This document shows positions 24,036-32,543 of a stretch of DNA of 32,543 nt, one piece after another. Source of the stretch: an uncultured beta proteobacterium. Its GTDB lineage: Bacteria; Pseudomonadota; Gammaproteobacteria; Burkholderiales; Burkholderiaceae. A model generated the notes under the pieces. That model was not told where the DNA came from. It made no database searches and worked only from the letters and a program-made list of their open reading frames with translations. Within the stretch, counting starts at the first letter, position 1, and each line of letters begins with the position of its first letter. Position numbers and translations under genes: made by a program. The stretch covers positions 1 to 32,543 of the forward strand of contig CAJEZV010000013.1 in NCBI GenBank assembly GCA_903995005.1, in the 5' to 3' direction.

Positions 24036-25229
24036 TTAACCTTCAGAACCAGTTGCTTGGGCAACGGTATGCATATCCTTATCGCCACGACCTGACAGAT
24101 TCACCAAGATAGTTTTATCTTTTGGCAAGGTCTTTGCTAGCTTGCAGGCATAAGCAATGGCGTGAGAAGACTCCAACGCAGGAATGATGCCTTCAATTTG
24201 GCAACAGTCATGGAATGCCTTCAAAGCTTCCTCATCCGTAATAGCCACGTAGTCAGCACGACCAGAGTCTTTTAACCAAGCATGCTCTGGGCCAACTCCG
24301 GGATAGTCCATACCAGCTGATACGGAATGGGTTTCTGAAATCTGACCATTTTCATCTTGCAATAAGTAAGTGCGATTGCCATGCAATACGCCTGGCTTAC
24401 CAACACAGAGTGCTGCTGAATGTAAGCTACTACCAAGTCCATGACCTGCGGCTTCAACACCAACGAGTTTCACTTCAGGGAAATCAATGTAGGGATAGAA
24501 AATACCCATCGCATTTGAGCCGCCGCCAACACAAGCCAAAACGTAATCAGGTTGACGTCCAGTCATCTCTGGCATTTGTACTTTGCACTCTTCACCGATC
24601 ACGCTCTGGAAATCACGCACCATCATTGGGTAAGGATGTGGTCCAGCCACAGTACCAATAATGTAGAAAGTATTTTCTACATTGGTAACCCAATCGCGCA
24701 TCGCTTCATTGAGCGCATCTTTTAATGTCTTAGTGCCTGACTCTACGGGAACCACTTTGGCACCGAGCAATTTCATCCGAAAGACGTTTTGTGCTTGACG
24801 GGCTACGTCTACAGAGCCTTGGTAAACCGTGCAGTCTAGGCCAAAGCGGGCACAAATAGTTGCTGTAGCAACGCCGTGCTGACCCGCTCCAGTCTCAGCA
24901 ATGATGCGTGGCTTGCCCATGCGCTTAGCCAACATAGCTTGGCCAATCACGTTATTAATCTTGTGCGCGCCAGTGTGGTTTAAATCTTCACGCTTGAGGT
25001 AAATCTGTGCGCCACCCAGCATTTCGCTCCAACGCTTCGCGTGATAAACCGGGGATGGTCTACCGACAAAGTGTTTGAGTTCGTAATGAAACTCTTCAAT
25101 AAATTCTGGATCGTTTTGATACTTTGCATAAGCCTCTTTGAGCTCATCTAATGCAAACATCAATGTCTCAGAAACAAACACACCGCCGTAAGGACCGAAG
25201 TGTCCTCGTGCATCTGGCTTGTCGTACAT
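24036..25229 (-). CDS. trpB: Tryptophan synthase beta chain
   Basis: This 397-residue PLP enzyme joins indole with serine to give tryptophan. It has the opening [16 protein letters not shown], the PLP lysine in [11 protein letters not shown] (about K90), [16 protein letters not shown], the phosphate-binding [11 protein letters not shown] loop, and [11 protein letters not shown]-type [24 protein letters not shown] is near the C-terminus. It is the conventional TrpB1 type that pairs with the adjacent trpA. It follows trpF after 30 bases. No leader peptide or attenuator is visible upstream in the short gap. Confidence 0.97.
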   Translation of the reverse strand: MYDKPDARGHFGPYGGVFVSETLMFALDELKEAYAKYQNDPEFIEEFHYELKHFVGRPSPVYHAKRWSEMLGGAQIYLKREDLNHTGAHKINNVIGQAMLAKRMGKPRIIAETGAGQHGVATATICARFGLDCTVYQGSVDVARQAQNVFRMKLLGAKVVPVESGTKTLKDALNEAMRDWVTNVENTFYIIGTVAGPHPYPMMVRDFQSVIGEECKVQMPEMTGRQPDYVLACVGGGSNAMGIFYPYIDFPEVKLVGVEAAGHGLGSSLHSAALCVGKPGVLHGNRTYLLQDENGQISETHSVSAGMDYPGVGPEHAWLKDSGRADYVAITDEEALKAFHDCCQIEGIIPALESSHAIAYACKLAKTLPKDKTILVNLSGRGDKDMHTVAQATGSEG

Positions 25230-25259
25230 AGCTACCTCTTTTGATTTATCTACAGCAAA

Positions 25260-25937
25260 TTATTGGGATGATGATTTCTCATCTGCTGCGCGCACTGCTT
25301 TAATAAATTGAGCCATGAGCGCAGAATCTTTAACACCCCTGCTGCTTTCTACGCCACTAGAGACGTCAACCGCGCAAGGATGCAGACGAGCAATCGCCTC
25401 GCCCACGTTGTGCGTGTTCAATCCACCACTCAAAACGACCCGAGGCGCGTTTTCGCTTACCCATGTCTGTGGAATTCCTTGCCAATCAAAAGGAACGCCT
25501 CCGCCACCATAACCCTCGACGAGGGCATCCAGCAGAAAAGCGTTTGCTTGCCTATATTGTAGGGAAAAATCACTAAATGCGAAGTCCTGCCCCACTCGGG
25601 CGGCTTTCATCCAAGGTTGGCCGTCTGCCAGCTCCAAACAGCGTTCTGGAGTCTCATCCCCATGAAACTGCCATAAAGTGATTGGGGCGGCTGCCTTGAT
25701 AGCAGCAAACTCCTCATCCGTAGCGTTTACGACCAATCCCACCGCGTCTACCCCTGCTGGAAGCCTAGAAATAAGCTGTGCAGCCACATTTGGGGTAACC
25801 GCACGCACACTGGGGGGATAAAAGACAAATCCGACCGCATCGACCCCAGCAGCAACGGCCGCATCAATGTCTACTGAGGTCTTTAAACCGCAAATTTTGA
25901 CTCTGGTTCGCCCAGCTGAGTATGTCAATAAGCCCAT
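25260..25937 (-). CDS. trpF: Phosphoribosylanthranilate isomerase
   Basis: This 225-residue TIM barrel performs the Amadori rearrangement of phosphoribosylanthranilate in tryptophan synthesis. It has the catalytic Cys in RVKICGLKT (about C16) and the general-acid Asp in CAVDVSSGVESSRGVKD. AVGFVFYPPSVR, LWQFHGDETPE and VVLSGGLNTHNVGEAI are all family blocks. About ten residues precede the usual start of the barrel, so a slightly later start is possible, but the ATG at 25937 is the only nearby one. It lies between truA and trpB. Confidence 0.95.
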   Translation of the reverse strand: MGLLTYSAGRTRVKICGLKTSVDIDAAVAAGVDAVGFVFYPPSVRAVTPNVAAQLISRLPAGVDAVGLVVNATDEEFAAIKAAAPITLWQFHGDETPERCLELADGQPWMKAARVGQDFAFSDFSLQYRQANAFLLDALVEGYGGGGVPFDWQGIPQTWVSENAPRVVLSGGLNTHNVGEAIARLHPCAVDVSSGVESSRGVKDSALMAQFIKAVRAADEKSSSQ

Positions 25938-25954
25938 AAATGAATGATAAGGCC

Positions 25955-26782
25955 TTAGGGCTTTGTAATTTGAGAGGGCAACCAGGAGTTTTCTAGCCAG
26001 GGAGCTGGAATACCAAATTCTTCTGGGTAAGTAATGTTGGCCAAATACAGACCATCAGGCATAAATGTGGGCGCCGCAACTTTGCGATCTTTAGCTACCA
26101 AAACTTCAGCCATCCATTCTGGTTTTTGTCTACCCTGCCCGATTTGTAGAAAACATCCCACTAAATTACGCACCATATGGTGCAAGAAAGCATTGCCGCG
26201 AATTTTGAAATACACCCATGGCTCTTGGGAAATAATTTCAATTGAGTACATAGTCTTTACCGGTGTCTTACTCTGACATTCAGATGATCTAAAAGAACTA
26301 AAGTCTTGTTCGCCAATTAAACACTGGGCTGATTTTTTCATACCCTCAATGTCTAAGCGCTTATTTGGTGGCAGCAAGAGATAACCCGCGCGGCTATGGA
26401 CCATCGGTGATCGACAAGGCCCTGCATGAAGCGCATAAATATAAGTACGTTCAAATGCGGAGAAACGCGCACTAAATTCTTCCGGAACATCTTTAGCCCA
26501 ATTGACCACAATCGAGGACGGCAAAAATGAATTAACACCCCTCACCCACGAAAAATCTTCTCGCTCAACATGGGTATCAAAATGAATAACCTGCCCTAAG
26601 GCATGAACACCAGCATCGGTTCTACCAGCAGTAATCGTTTTAATTGGAGAGTCTTTGCAGGCATCGCCAACAAAGGCTGAAATTGCACTCTCCAGCTCAT
26701 CTTGCACCGAATGTTGATTTACTTGTGTTTGCCAACCAGAGTATGGGCTGCCATCATATTGCAAGCCAAGGGCTATACGCAT
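25955..26782 (-). CDS. truA: tRNA pseudouridine(38-40) synthase TruA
   Basis: This 275-residue enzyme converts uridines 38-40 of the anticodon arm to pseudouridine. It has the opening [19 protein letters not shown] and the catalytic Asp in [18 protein letters not shown] (about D56). [15 protein letters not shown] and [15 protein letters not shown] are conserved. The length is normal. It follows fimV after 18 bases and precedes trpF by 17 bases, the same fimV-truA-trpF order seen in many Gammaproteobacteria and Betaproteobacteria. Confidence 0.97.
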   Translation of the reverse strand: MRIALGLQYDGSPYSGWQTQVNQHSVQDELESAISAFVGDACKDSPIKTITAGRTDAGVHALGQVIHFDTHVEREDFSWVRGVNSFLPSSIVVNWAKDVPEEFSARFSAFERTYIYALHAGPCRSPMVHSRAGYLLLPPNKRLDIEGMKKSAQCLIGEQDFSSFRSSECQSKTPVKTMYSIEIISQEPWVYFKIRGNAFLHHMVRNLVGCFLQIGQGRQKPEWMAEVLVAKDRKVAAPTFMPDGLYLANITYPEEFGIPAPWLENSWLPSQITKP

Positions 26783-26800
26783 TACGAGACCCTCATCGCC

Positions 26801-28183
26801 CTAGGCATTGCGGTGCAAGATCTCAGCCAATAAACCCTGAGCCTCGATCGTAATGGTCGGGTCTACTGAATTACTCACTCGCAATACTTCTTCCAAAGAC
26901 TTCTTGGCAGAAGCAAAATCTTCGATGGTGATGTAAGCGCGAGCCAGATTTAATTTGACACGCAGCGTATCTGCCAAAGGATTCGGAATTGGCGCAGGTG
27001 CCACTTTGGCTACGTCTGCTGGCGACTTAGAAAGATCTAAATCAATACCAGCAAATAGCGCTTTGGCACGCTCAGGCATTTCGAAATTGCCTGGACTTGG
27101 TTTTTGAGGTGCGTGACCAGTTAAAGATTCTGGATCCTGAAAACTGGTGAGCTCAGAACGGCGAGCATTACGAGCGAAGCCCCATAGCAATAACCCAGTT
27201 AATGCAATTAAAGTCAGCGCCACAATAGCCGGCGCAGACCCACCCAAACCAAAATTATCCTCAACTGATTTTTTCTCTTTTGACTTCTCTAGGAGTTGCT
27301 GCAGATCTGCAACATTCTTTTCTAGTTCTGCTACGCGAGCCTTAGCTTGTTCCAATTGCTTCTCTTGAGCAACCAGCTCTTCTGTATAGCGGCGCTCTTG
27401 GTCATTGCCATCAGCACTAGAACCAATTTTTAGACGGTCTTTAGGGGAGACTTCTGCAGTCTTAGCATTGCTAGATTTAGATTGATCTTGCGATCCACCA
27501 GCGGTCTGACTCGCCTGCCAATCGGCATTGGCCTCAGCTACAAGTTGATTGGCTTCTGCTGGACTGATTGAGCGCAGAAGTGCTTGGCTAGGCTTGTTTA
27601 ACTCGGCACCAGCTGCTAGACGGTTAATACTGCCGCTAGCAAAAGCATCTGGATTGGCCTTATACAAAGCCATCATGGTTTGGTCTAAGGTAGCACCATC
27701 TAGCTGTGGCGCCATCATCGCCGCTATCTCCGAGAGAGTTTGGCCAGGCTTTACAAGAACCTTTTGAACATCGCCTAAGAGTAGTGTGAATGTTTTGGTG
27801 ATGCTACCGCTAGACCAATTGAGATTTACTAACACATCTACAAATGGATCGTCTGATACTGGTACAGCATTTACTGTCTCTACCAAAACCATCAGTTGCT
27901 CTTGATGATTACGGTAAACCGAAACCTGTGTATTGAGATCTAAAACCTTGGGAGAGATTCCAAGGCGCTCATATGAAGTCTTAGGCAAAGTGCTTGCCTT
28001 GAGACTTGATAAGGCGCTCTGCTCATCTGCACTAGCCCTAATCGGAATCTCAACCCGGAGAGGCTCTCCAGGTTGAGAATACAACTGAGGCGAACCTAAA
28101 GTGATTGCCCAGGCTGCGCAAGACCAGCTCAGACAAACAAAGCAAAGTGCTTTTACTAAGCTGCGCTGGTAATTTCTAAACAT
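26801..28183 (-). CDS. fimV: FimV-like peptidoglycan-binding membrane protein (short form)
   Basis: This 460-residue protein has an N-terminal signal segment (about 8-26) and a FimV-specific N-terminal domain (ITLGSPQLYSQPGEPLRVEIPI). A LysM region (VLVKPGQTLSEIAAMM, about 143-197) and a coiled coil (EELVAQEKQLEQAKARVAELEKNVADLQQLLEKSKEKK) come next. One transmembrane helix (APAIVALTLIALTGLLLWGF) precedes a C-terminal TPR-like FimV domain (LNLARAYITIEDFASAKKSLEEVL). The ORF track adds 18 residues; the ATG at 28183 shares a base with the asd stop (TAATG) and is preferred. FimV helps type IV pili, twitching and polar organisation. This version is roughly half the length of the Pseudomonas protein because the acidic cytoplasmic middle is missing. 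Confidence 0.9.
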   Translation of the reverse strand: MFRNYQRSLVKALCFVCLSWSCAAWAITLGSPQLYSQPGEPLRVEIPIRASADEQSALSSLKASTLPKTSYERLGISPKVLDLNTQVSVYRNHQEQLMVLVETVNAVPVSDDPFVDVLVNLNWSSGSITKTFTLLLGDVQKVLVKPGQTLSEIAAMMAPQLDGATLDQTMMALYKANPDAFASGSINRLAAGAELNKPSQALLRSISPAEANQLVAEANADWQASQTAGGSQDQSKSSNAKTAEVSPKDRLKIGSSADGNDQERRYTEELVAQEKQLEQAKARVAELEKNVADLQQLLEKSKEKKSVEDNFGLGGSAPAIVALTLIALTGLLLWGFARNARRSELTSFQDPESLTGHAPQKPSPGNFEMPERAKALFAGIDLDLSKSPADVAKVAPAPIPNPLADTLRVKLNLARAYITIEDFASAKKSLEEVLRVSNSVDPTITIEAQGLLAEILHRNA

Positions 28184-29340
28184 TATTTTTCGAGCAAAAT
28201 TCTGAGCATGCGGCGTAATGGCTCTGCAGCACCCCATAAGAGCTGATCACCCACAGTAAAGGCAGCCAAGTACTCTGGTCCCATCGCCATTTTATGCAGG
28301 CGACCAATTGGAACAGTCAAAGTACCACTGACTGCTGCTGGGGATAAATCACGCTCAGTAGTCTCACGATCATTTGGAACTACTTTGACCCACTGGTTAT
28401 CGTTAGCCAAAATAGTTTCAATTTCTTTCAGCGGAATGTCTTTCTTCAACTTGACAGTAAGACCTTGTGAGTGACAACGCATCGCACCAACACGAACACA
28501 CAATCCATCAATCGGAATACTGCCTGGCGTGCGGAAAGCCGGACGACCTAGAATCTTATTGAACTCAGAGCCACCCTTCCACTCTTCTTTAGTTTGACCA
28601 TTCTCAACCGGCACATCAATCCATGGAATTAAGCTACCAGCCAATGCAGTGTTACGGAAATTTTTCTTCGGAAAATCTGGGGAACGCAATGTTTCAGTAA
28701 CCTTGCGATCAATATCCAAAATCCAGGATGAAGGATCCGCCAATTCAGTAGCAACGCTGTCACGCAAAGCGCCCATTTGCAAAAGCAACTCGCGCATATT
28801 CTGTGCGCCAGCACCAGATGCCGCTTGGTAAGTCATGGCGCTAATCCACTCCACCATATCAGCCTTCACCAAACCACCCATCGCCATCATCATTAAGCTG
28901 ACGGTGCAGTTAGCGCCAATCCAATTCTTGCCGCCAGCAGCTAAAGCCTTATCAATCACGGGACGATTAACAGGATCTAAAACCAATACAGCATCATCCT
29001 TCATACGCAAAGCACTAGCGGCGTCAATCCAATGACCATTCCAGCCTGCAGCGCGTAGCTTAGGGAAGATGTCATTGGTGTAGTCGCCACCTTGGCAAGT
29101 CAGAATGATGTCGCAGCGTGACAATGCCTGAATGTCATTGGCATCTTTCAGAGTGGTTTCGCTCTTACTCACTTTTTTGCCATTGATCAGCGGAACCTGG
29201 CCACCTGCCTGACTGGTACTAAAAAATACTGGCTCGATTAAATCAAAATCTTTTTCGGCCAACATTCTATCCATGAGAACGCTACCGACCATGCCACGCC
29301 AGCCAACTAAACCTACCAATGGTGTATTTATATTTGCCAT
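28183..29340 (-). CDS. asd: Aspartate-semialdehyde dehydrogenase
   Basis: This 385-residue NADP-dependent enzyme reduces aspartyl phosphate to aspartate semialdehyde, the branch point for lysine, threonine, methionine and diaminopimelate. It has the nucleotide-binding [35 protein letters not shown], the catalytic Cys in [19 protein letters not shown] (about C145) and the active-site His in [16 protein letters not shown]. The length and the GWRGMVGS form mark the Gram-negative type. It feeds homoserine to MetZ, encoded later in the same cluster. Its stop overlaps the fimV ATG. Confidence 0.96.
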   Translation of the reverse strand: MANINTPLVGLVGWRGMVGSVLMDRMLAEKDFDLIEPVFFSTSQAGGQVPLINGKKVSKSETTLKDANDIQALSRCDIILTCQGGDYTNDIFPKLRAAGWNGHWIDAASALRMKDDAVLVLDPVNRPVIDKALAAGGKNWIGANCTVSLMMMAMGGLVKADMVEWISAMTYQAASGAGAQNMRELLLQMGALRDSVATELADPSSWILDIDRKVTETLRSPDFPKKNFRNTALAGSLIPWIDVPVENGQTKEEWKGGSEFNKILGRPAFRTPGSIPIDGLCVRVGAMRCHSQGLTVKLKKDIPLKEIETILANDNQWVKVVPNDRETTERDLSPAAVSGTLTVPIGRLHKMAMGPEYLAAFTVGDQLLWGAAEPLRRMLRILLEK

Positions 29341-29375
29341 GATGATTAACTATCTAATAAATGATTAATTTCGAT

Positions 29376-30446
29376 TTATGAAAGCGCTGCAACTACTGCA
29401 TCACCCATTTGTACTGTAGATACTTTTTGAGTACCTTCGGTATAAATATCAGCAGTTCGTAAGCCTTGTGCTAAGACTTTTTGTACTGCTTTCTCAATTC
29501 GATCTGCTTCCGCAGGCATTCCTAAGGAATAACGCAACATCATTGCAGCCGAGAGAATGGTTGCTAAAGGATTAGCAATACCCTTACCAGCAATATCGGG
29601 TGCGGAACCATGGCTTGGCTCATACAGACCCTTGTTATTCTTATCAAGAGAGGCAGAAGGCAACATGCCAATAGAGCCAGTCAACATTGCGGCCTCATCT
29701 GACAAAATATCGCCAAACAGATTACCAGTGACCACTACATCAAATGCTTTAGGCGCTTTAACCAATTGCATCGCAGCGTTATCTACGTACATATGCGACA
29801 ACTCAACATCTGGGTACTCTTGAGAAATCCGAATCATGACTTCACGCCAGAGTTGTGACGTTTCTAAAACGTTAGCCTTATCAACGCTACAGACCTTTTT
29901 GCCACGTTTACGTGCCGCCTCAAAAGCAACGCGACCAATGCGCTCTACTTCAGGCTCACTGTAATGCATGGTGTCAAAACCTTCGCGCGCACCTTTAAAT
30001 AATGGCAACTCAGAAGTACGAATACCGCGTGGTTGGCCAAAATAGATATCGCCGTTCAATTCACGCACGATCAAAATATCTAAACCGCCAATAATTTCTG
30101 GTTTCAAACTGGATGCAGCAGTCAGCTCTGGATAGCAAATCGCTGGTCTAAAGTTCGCAAATAACTCTAAGTGTTTGCGTAATCCTAAAATGGCTTGTTC
30201 TGGACGCAGTTCGCGTGCAAGTGCATCATATTTCCAATCGCCTACTGCACCAAACAAAATAGCGTCAGCTTTTTTAGCCAACTCTAAAGTTGCTGGCGGC
30301 AATGGATGACCGGCCACATCATAAGCAGCTCCACCAACAGGAGCTTCCTCTAGATCAAACTTTTGGCCGAGCGCATTTAATACTCGAACAGCTTGAGCGA
30401 CGATTTCCGGGCCGATACCATCGCCCGGTAGAACTGCAATTTTCAT
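29376..30446 (-). CDS. leuB: 3-isopropylmalate dehydrogenase
   Basis: This 356-residue NAD-dependent beta-decarboxylating dehydrogenase catalyses the third step of leucine synthesis. It has the opening [15 protein letters not shown], substrate-binding [30 protein letters not shown], the catalytic [14 protein letters not shown] and metal-binding [15 protein letters not shown]. The NAD-binding [23 protein letters not shown] is intact. An AAAGG ribosome-binding site precedes the ATG. It lies 21 bp after leuD and 35 bp before asd. Confidence 0.97.
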   Translation of the reverse strand: MKIAVLPGDGIGPEIVAQAVRVLNALGQKFDLEEAPVGGAAYDVAGHPLPPATLELAKKADAILFGAVGDWKYDALARELRPEQAILGLRKHLELFANFRPAICYPELTAASSLKPEIIGGLDILIVRELNGDIYFGQPRGIRTSELPLFKGAREGFDTMHYSEPEVERIGRVAFEAARKRGKKVCSVDKANVLETSQLWREVMIRISQEYPDVELSHMYVDNAAMQLVKAPKAFDVVVTGNLFGDILSDEAAMLTGSIGMLPSASLDKNNKGLYEPSHGSAPDIAGKGIANPLATILSAAMMLRYSLGMPAEADRIEKAVQKVLAQGLRTADIYTEGTQKVSTVQMGDAVVAALS

Positions 30447-30467
30447 GAAAGGCCTTTAAATCTAAAA

Positions 30468-31115
30468 TTATGGCAATTGGGTTGCAAGCCAAGGCATTTT
30501 CAGAATGCGCTCAGCTTCATAAGCCTTGATTTTATCTGCATGGCGCAGAGTTAAGCCAATATCGTCCAAACCGTTGAGAAGGCAATACTTTCTAAATGGG
30601 GCCACATCAAAGCTATAGGCGGTACCATCGGGGGTAATCACCTGCTGAGCCTCTAGGTCAATCGTCAACTGGTAGCCACTAAATGCAAGGGTCTCATTGA
30701 ATAAGTGGTCAACCTGGATTTCTGTCAAAACGATTGGTAAAAGACCATTTTTGAAGCAATTATTGTAAAAAATATCAGCAAAACTAGGGGCAATCACTGC
30801 CCTGAAGCCAAATTGATCAAGCGCCCAAGGGGCATGTTCGCGGGAGCTACCGCAACCAAAGTTTTTACGGGCCAACAAAATGCCCGCGCCCTGATAGCGG
30901 GCCTGATTCAGGACAAAGTCTGGGTTAACGGGACGCGTACTGCAATCCTGCCCTGGCTCACCATGATCCAGATAGCGCCACTCATCAAATAAGTTCTGAC
31001 CAAAGCCAGTCTTCTTGATGGATTTCAGAAACTGTTTAGGAATAATGGCATCGGTATCGACATTCTCGCGGTTAAGCGGAGCAACCAAACCTTTGTATAC
31101 CGTAAATTTATCCAT
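30468..31115 (-). CDS. leuD: 3-isopropylmalate dehydratase small subunit
   Basis: This 215-residue swivel-domain subunit pairs with LeuC to isomerise 2- to 3-isopropylmalate. It has the opening [65 protein letters not shown] and [10 protein letters not shown], all conserved in the family. The length is normal. It is separated from leuC by a small entericidin-type lipoprotein gene, an insertion I recall as common in Burkholderiales. It is followed by leuB. Confidence 0.97.
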   Translation of the reverse strand: MDKFTVYKGLVAPLNRENVDTDAIIPKQFLKSIKKTGFGQNLFDEWRYLDHGEPGQDCSTRPVNPDFVLNQARYQGAGILLARKNFGCGSSREHAPWALDQFGFRAVIAPSFADIFYNNCFKNGLLPIVLTEIQVDHLFNETLAFSGYQLTIDLEAQQVITPDGTAYSFDVAPFRKYCLLNGLDDIGLTLRHADKIKAYEAERILKMPWLATQLP

Positions 31116-31139
31116 GGTTCTGACTTTGACTCTTAATGT

Positions 31140-31349
31140 TTACTTCACAGGGGTAATAACAACGTCCTTACCCTTGGTTTGTGATTGATTGTTTTGCGTA
31201 GTGTTTGAGGAACTGCTATCCATTGATTTGCCCATAGTCTGCAAATCCTTGCCCACACCTTCCATAGTGTTAGCACAGGCAGAAATAAAGAGGCCAAAAA
31301 GAGCCGCCACAGCCAATTGAGCAATGAGAGATACTGAAGAGAATTTCAT
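31140..31349 (-). CDS. Entericidin A/B family lipoprotein
   Basis: This 69-residue small protein has a hydrophobic signal and lipobox-like LFISAC (about residues 20-25), then ANTMEGVGKDLQTMGKSM, the signature of entericidin EcnA/EcnB lipoproteins. A Ser/Asn/Gln-rich tail follows. The ORF track begins at 31397 inside leuC; the ATG at 31349 is preceded by AAGGAT overlapping the leuC stop and gives a clean signal peptide. Entericidins are small envelope lipoproteins proposed to affect lysis in stationary phase. The tail here is longer than in the E. coli pair. Its position between leuC and leuD means it is probably expressed with the leucine genes. Confidence 0.88.
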   Translation of the reverse strand: MKFSSVSLIAQLAVAALFGLFISACANTMEGVGKDLQTMGKSMDSSSSNTTQNNQSQTKGKDVVITPVK

Positions 31350-31359
31350 GTCTATATCC

Positions 31360-32543
31360 TTATGAAATCTTACGTACGTCAACAAAATGCCCCTCAATTG
31401 CAGCAGCAGCTGCCATTGCAGGACTTACCAAATGAGTTCTACCACCATTGCCTTGACGACCTTCAAAATTACGATTGGAGGTAGAGGCACAACGCTCACC
31501 AGGCTCTAAACGATCAGCGTTCATCGCTAAGCACATAGAGCAGCCGGGCTCACGCCACTCAAAGCCAGCAGCCTTAAAGATGCGATCCAAGCCCTCACGC
31601 TCTGCTTGCGCTTTTACCAAACCAGAGCCAGGAACCACCAATGCCAACTTCACATTGGCTGCAACTTTTTTACCGAGGCGATCAACTACCTTAGCAGCAG
31701 CACGCATATCTTCGATGCGGCTATTCGTGCAAGAGCCAATAAATACTTTATCAACAGAGATGCTGCTCAGCGGCGTATTGGGAATGAGATTCATGTACTC
31801 CAATGCACGCTCCATGGCGGAACGCTTGTTTGGGTCTCGCTCTTTTTCTGGATCAGGCACACGCTCACTAATAGCAAGCACCATCTCTGGTGAAGTGCCC
31901 CAAGTGACTTGAGGTGCAATTTCTTCTGCGCGTAATTCCACTACTGCATCAAACTTGGCATCCGCATCAGAATGCAAGGTTCTCCAGTATTGCAAAGCTT
32001 GCAATAGCGCAGGCCCCTTCGGTGCATATGGACGACCTTGAATGTATTCAATAGTAGTTTCATCGACCGCAACTAAACCAGCTCGCGCGCCAGCTTCAAT
32101 TGCCATATTACAGAGGGTCATACGACCTTCCATCGATAGATTGCGAATTGCTTCACCAGCAAATTCAATGGTGTAACCAGTACCACCTGCAGTGCCGATC
32201 TTGCCGATCACAGCAAGAACGATATCTTTAGCTGTAGAGCCTGGCTGCAAGCGACCATCCACTCTGACGAGCATGTTCTTACTCTTTTTCATGAGCAAAG
32301 TTTGCGTTGCTAATACATGCTCCACTTCAGAGGTGCCAATACCAAATGCCAGGGCACCGAATGCGCCATGGGTACTAGTATGAGAGTCACCACACACCAC
32401 AGTCATGCCTGGCAAAGTTGCGCCCTGCTCTGGCCCAATGACATGAACAATCCCTTGGCGAGCATCGTTCATTTTGTACTGGGTAATACCAAAGGCATCA
32501 CAGTTTTGATCCAAGGTATCAACTTGTAACTTAGAGATGGGAT
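31360..32543 (-). CDS. leuC: 3-isopropylmalate dehydratase large subunit, partial
   Basis: The visible part is the C-terminal 394 residues of a protein normally near 470; the 5' end lies beyond the right edge. The ORF-track start at 32514 is an internal TTG, because the frame stays open to the edge and encodes family sequence ([17 protein letters not shown]). [30 protein letters not shown], and the [4Fe-4S] ligands in [13 protein letters not shown] and [11 protein letters not shown], are intact, as is [14 protein letters not shown]. It forms isopropylmalate isomerase with LeuD. The stop lies ten bases before the entericidin ATG. Confidence 0.97.
   Translation of the reverse strand, partial: PISKLQVDTLDQNCDAFGITQYKMNDARQGIVHVIGPEQGATLPGMTVVCGDSHTSTHGAFGALAFGIGTSEVEHVLATQTLLMKKSKNMLVRVDGRLQPGSTAKDIVLAVIGKIGTAGGTGYTIEFAGEAIRNLSMEGRMTLCNMAIEAGARAGLVAVDETTIEYIQGRPYAPKGPALLQALQYWRTLHSDADAKFDAVVELRAEEIAPQVTWGTSPEMVLAISERVPDPEKERDPNKRSAMERALEYMNLIPNTPLSSISVDKVFIGSCTNSRIEDMRAAAKVVDRLGKKVAANVKLALVVPGSGLVKAQAEREGLDRIFKAAGFEWREPGCSMCLAMNADRLEPGERCASTSNRNFEGRQGNGGRTHLVSPAMAAAAAIEGHFVDVRKIS

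Noticed and set aside
31475-31912. 145-residue plus-strand ORF inside leuC
   Set aside because: It is fully antisense to conserved leuC sequence including its iron-sulfur ligands, and the translation has no recognisable motif.
32512-32514. leuC start at 32514
   Set aside because: The codon is an internal TTG; the frame stays open to the window edge and upstream residues match LeuC.
1-32543. CRISPR arrays, tRNA or rRNA genes, insertion sequences, prophage or attachment sites
   Set aside because: None was seen. Genes are packed on both sides of every short gap, and no regularly spaced repeats or transposase-like proteins are present.

Overview
This window looks like ordinary chromosome from a low-GC betaproteobacterium of the Burkholderiales, most likely Polynucleobacter or a close relative. 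I infer this from two things visible here. One is the co-linear run leuC, entericidin, leuD, leuB, asd, fimV, truA, trpF, trpB, trpA, accD, folC, SPOR protein, cvpA, purF, metZ, which is a Burkholderiales-type arrangement. The other is the moderate GC content with a full soxCDYZAXB set. I could not run a database search, so the genus is an inference.

Layout, left to right. Positions 1-261 (minus) are the start of a queuosine-precursor transporter that runs off the left edge. It diverges from gcdH (353-1531, plus), which converges with mnmH. From 1536 to 14361 every gene is on the minus strand. First come mnmH, a hot-dog thioesterase and a small rhodanese-like sulfur transferase. Next come three YeeE/YedE-type permeases (one full-length TsuA-like and two half-size), a small cytochrome c, a periplasmic metallo-beta-lactamase-fold protein, a DsrE-like protein, soxB, soxX, soxA, soxZ, soxY, soxD, soxC and an ArsR-type regulator. 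Transcription runs from the regulator down toward the permeases. The regulator diverges from modBC (14469-16228, plus) across a 107-bp AT-rich region that carries two inverted repeats.

From 16218 to the right edge everything is again on the minus strand: the biosynthetic super-cluster listed above, plus a small methyltransferase at its downstream end. Gaps are about 60 bp or less, and several neighbours overlap as TAATG. leuC is cut by the right edge.

How the parts fit. The Sox proteins form a periplasmic thiosulfate-oxidising system. SoxYZ carries the sulfur, SoxXA loads it, SoxB hydrolyses off sulfate and SoxCD oxidises the sulfane. The YedE-type permeases, DsrE-like protein and metallo-hydrolase are plausible accessory parts for sulfur import and handling. 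SoxC needs molybdenum cofactor, which gives a rationale for the adjacent molybdate transporter genes modBC; no modA is in the window. The right half makes leucine, aspartate-family intermediates, tryptophan, fatty-acid precursors, folate, purines and methionine.

No tRNA, rRNA, CRISPR array, insertion sequence or prophage gene was seen. No stretch above 300 bp lacks a gene; the longest intergenic region is the 107-bp regulator/modB region. I did not find a convincing wholly new system. The items most worth checking are the sox accessory genes, the operator-like repeats between sox and mod, the small cytochrome, and the hairpin between soxX and soxB.
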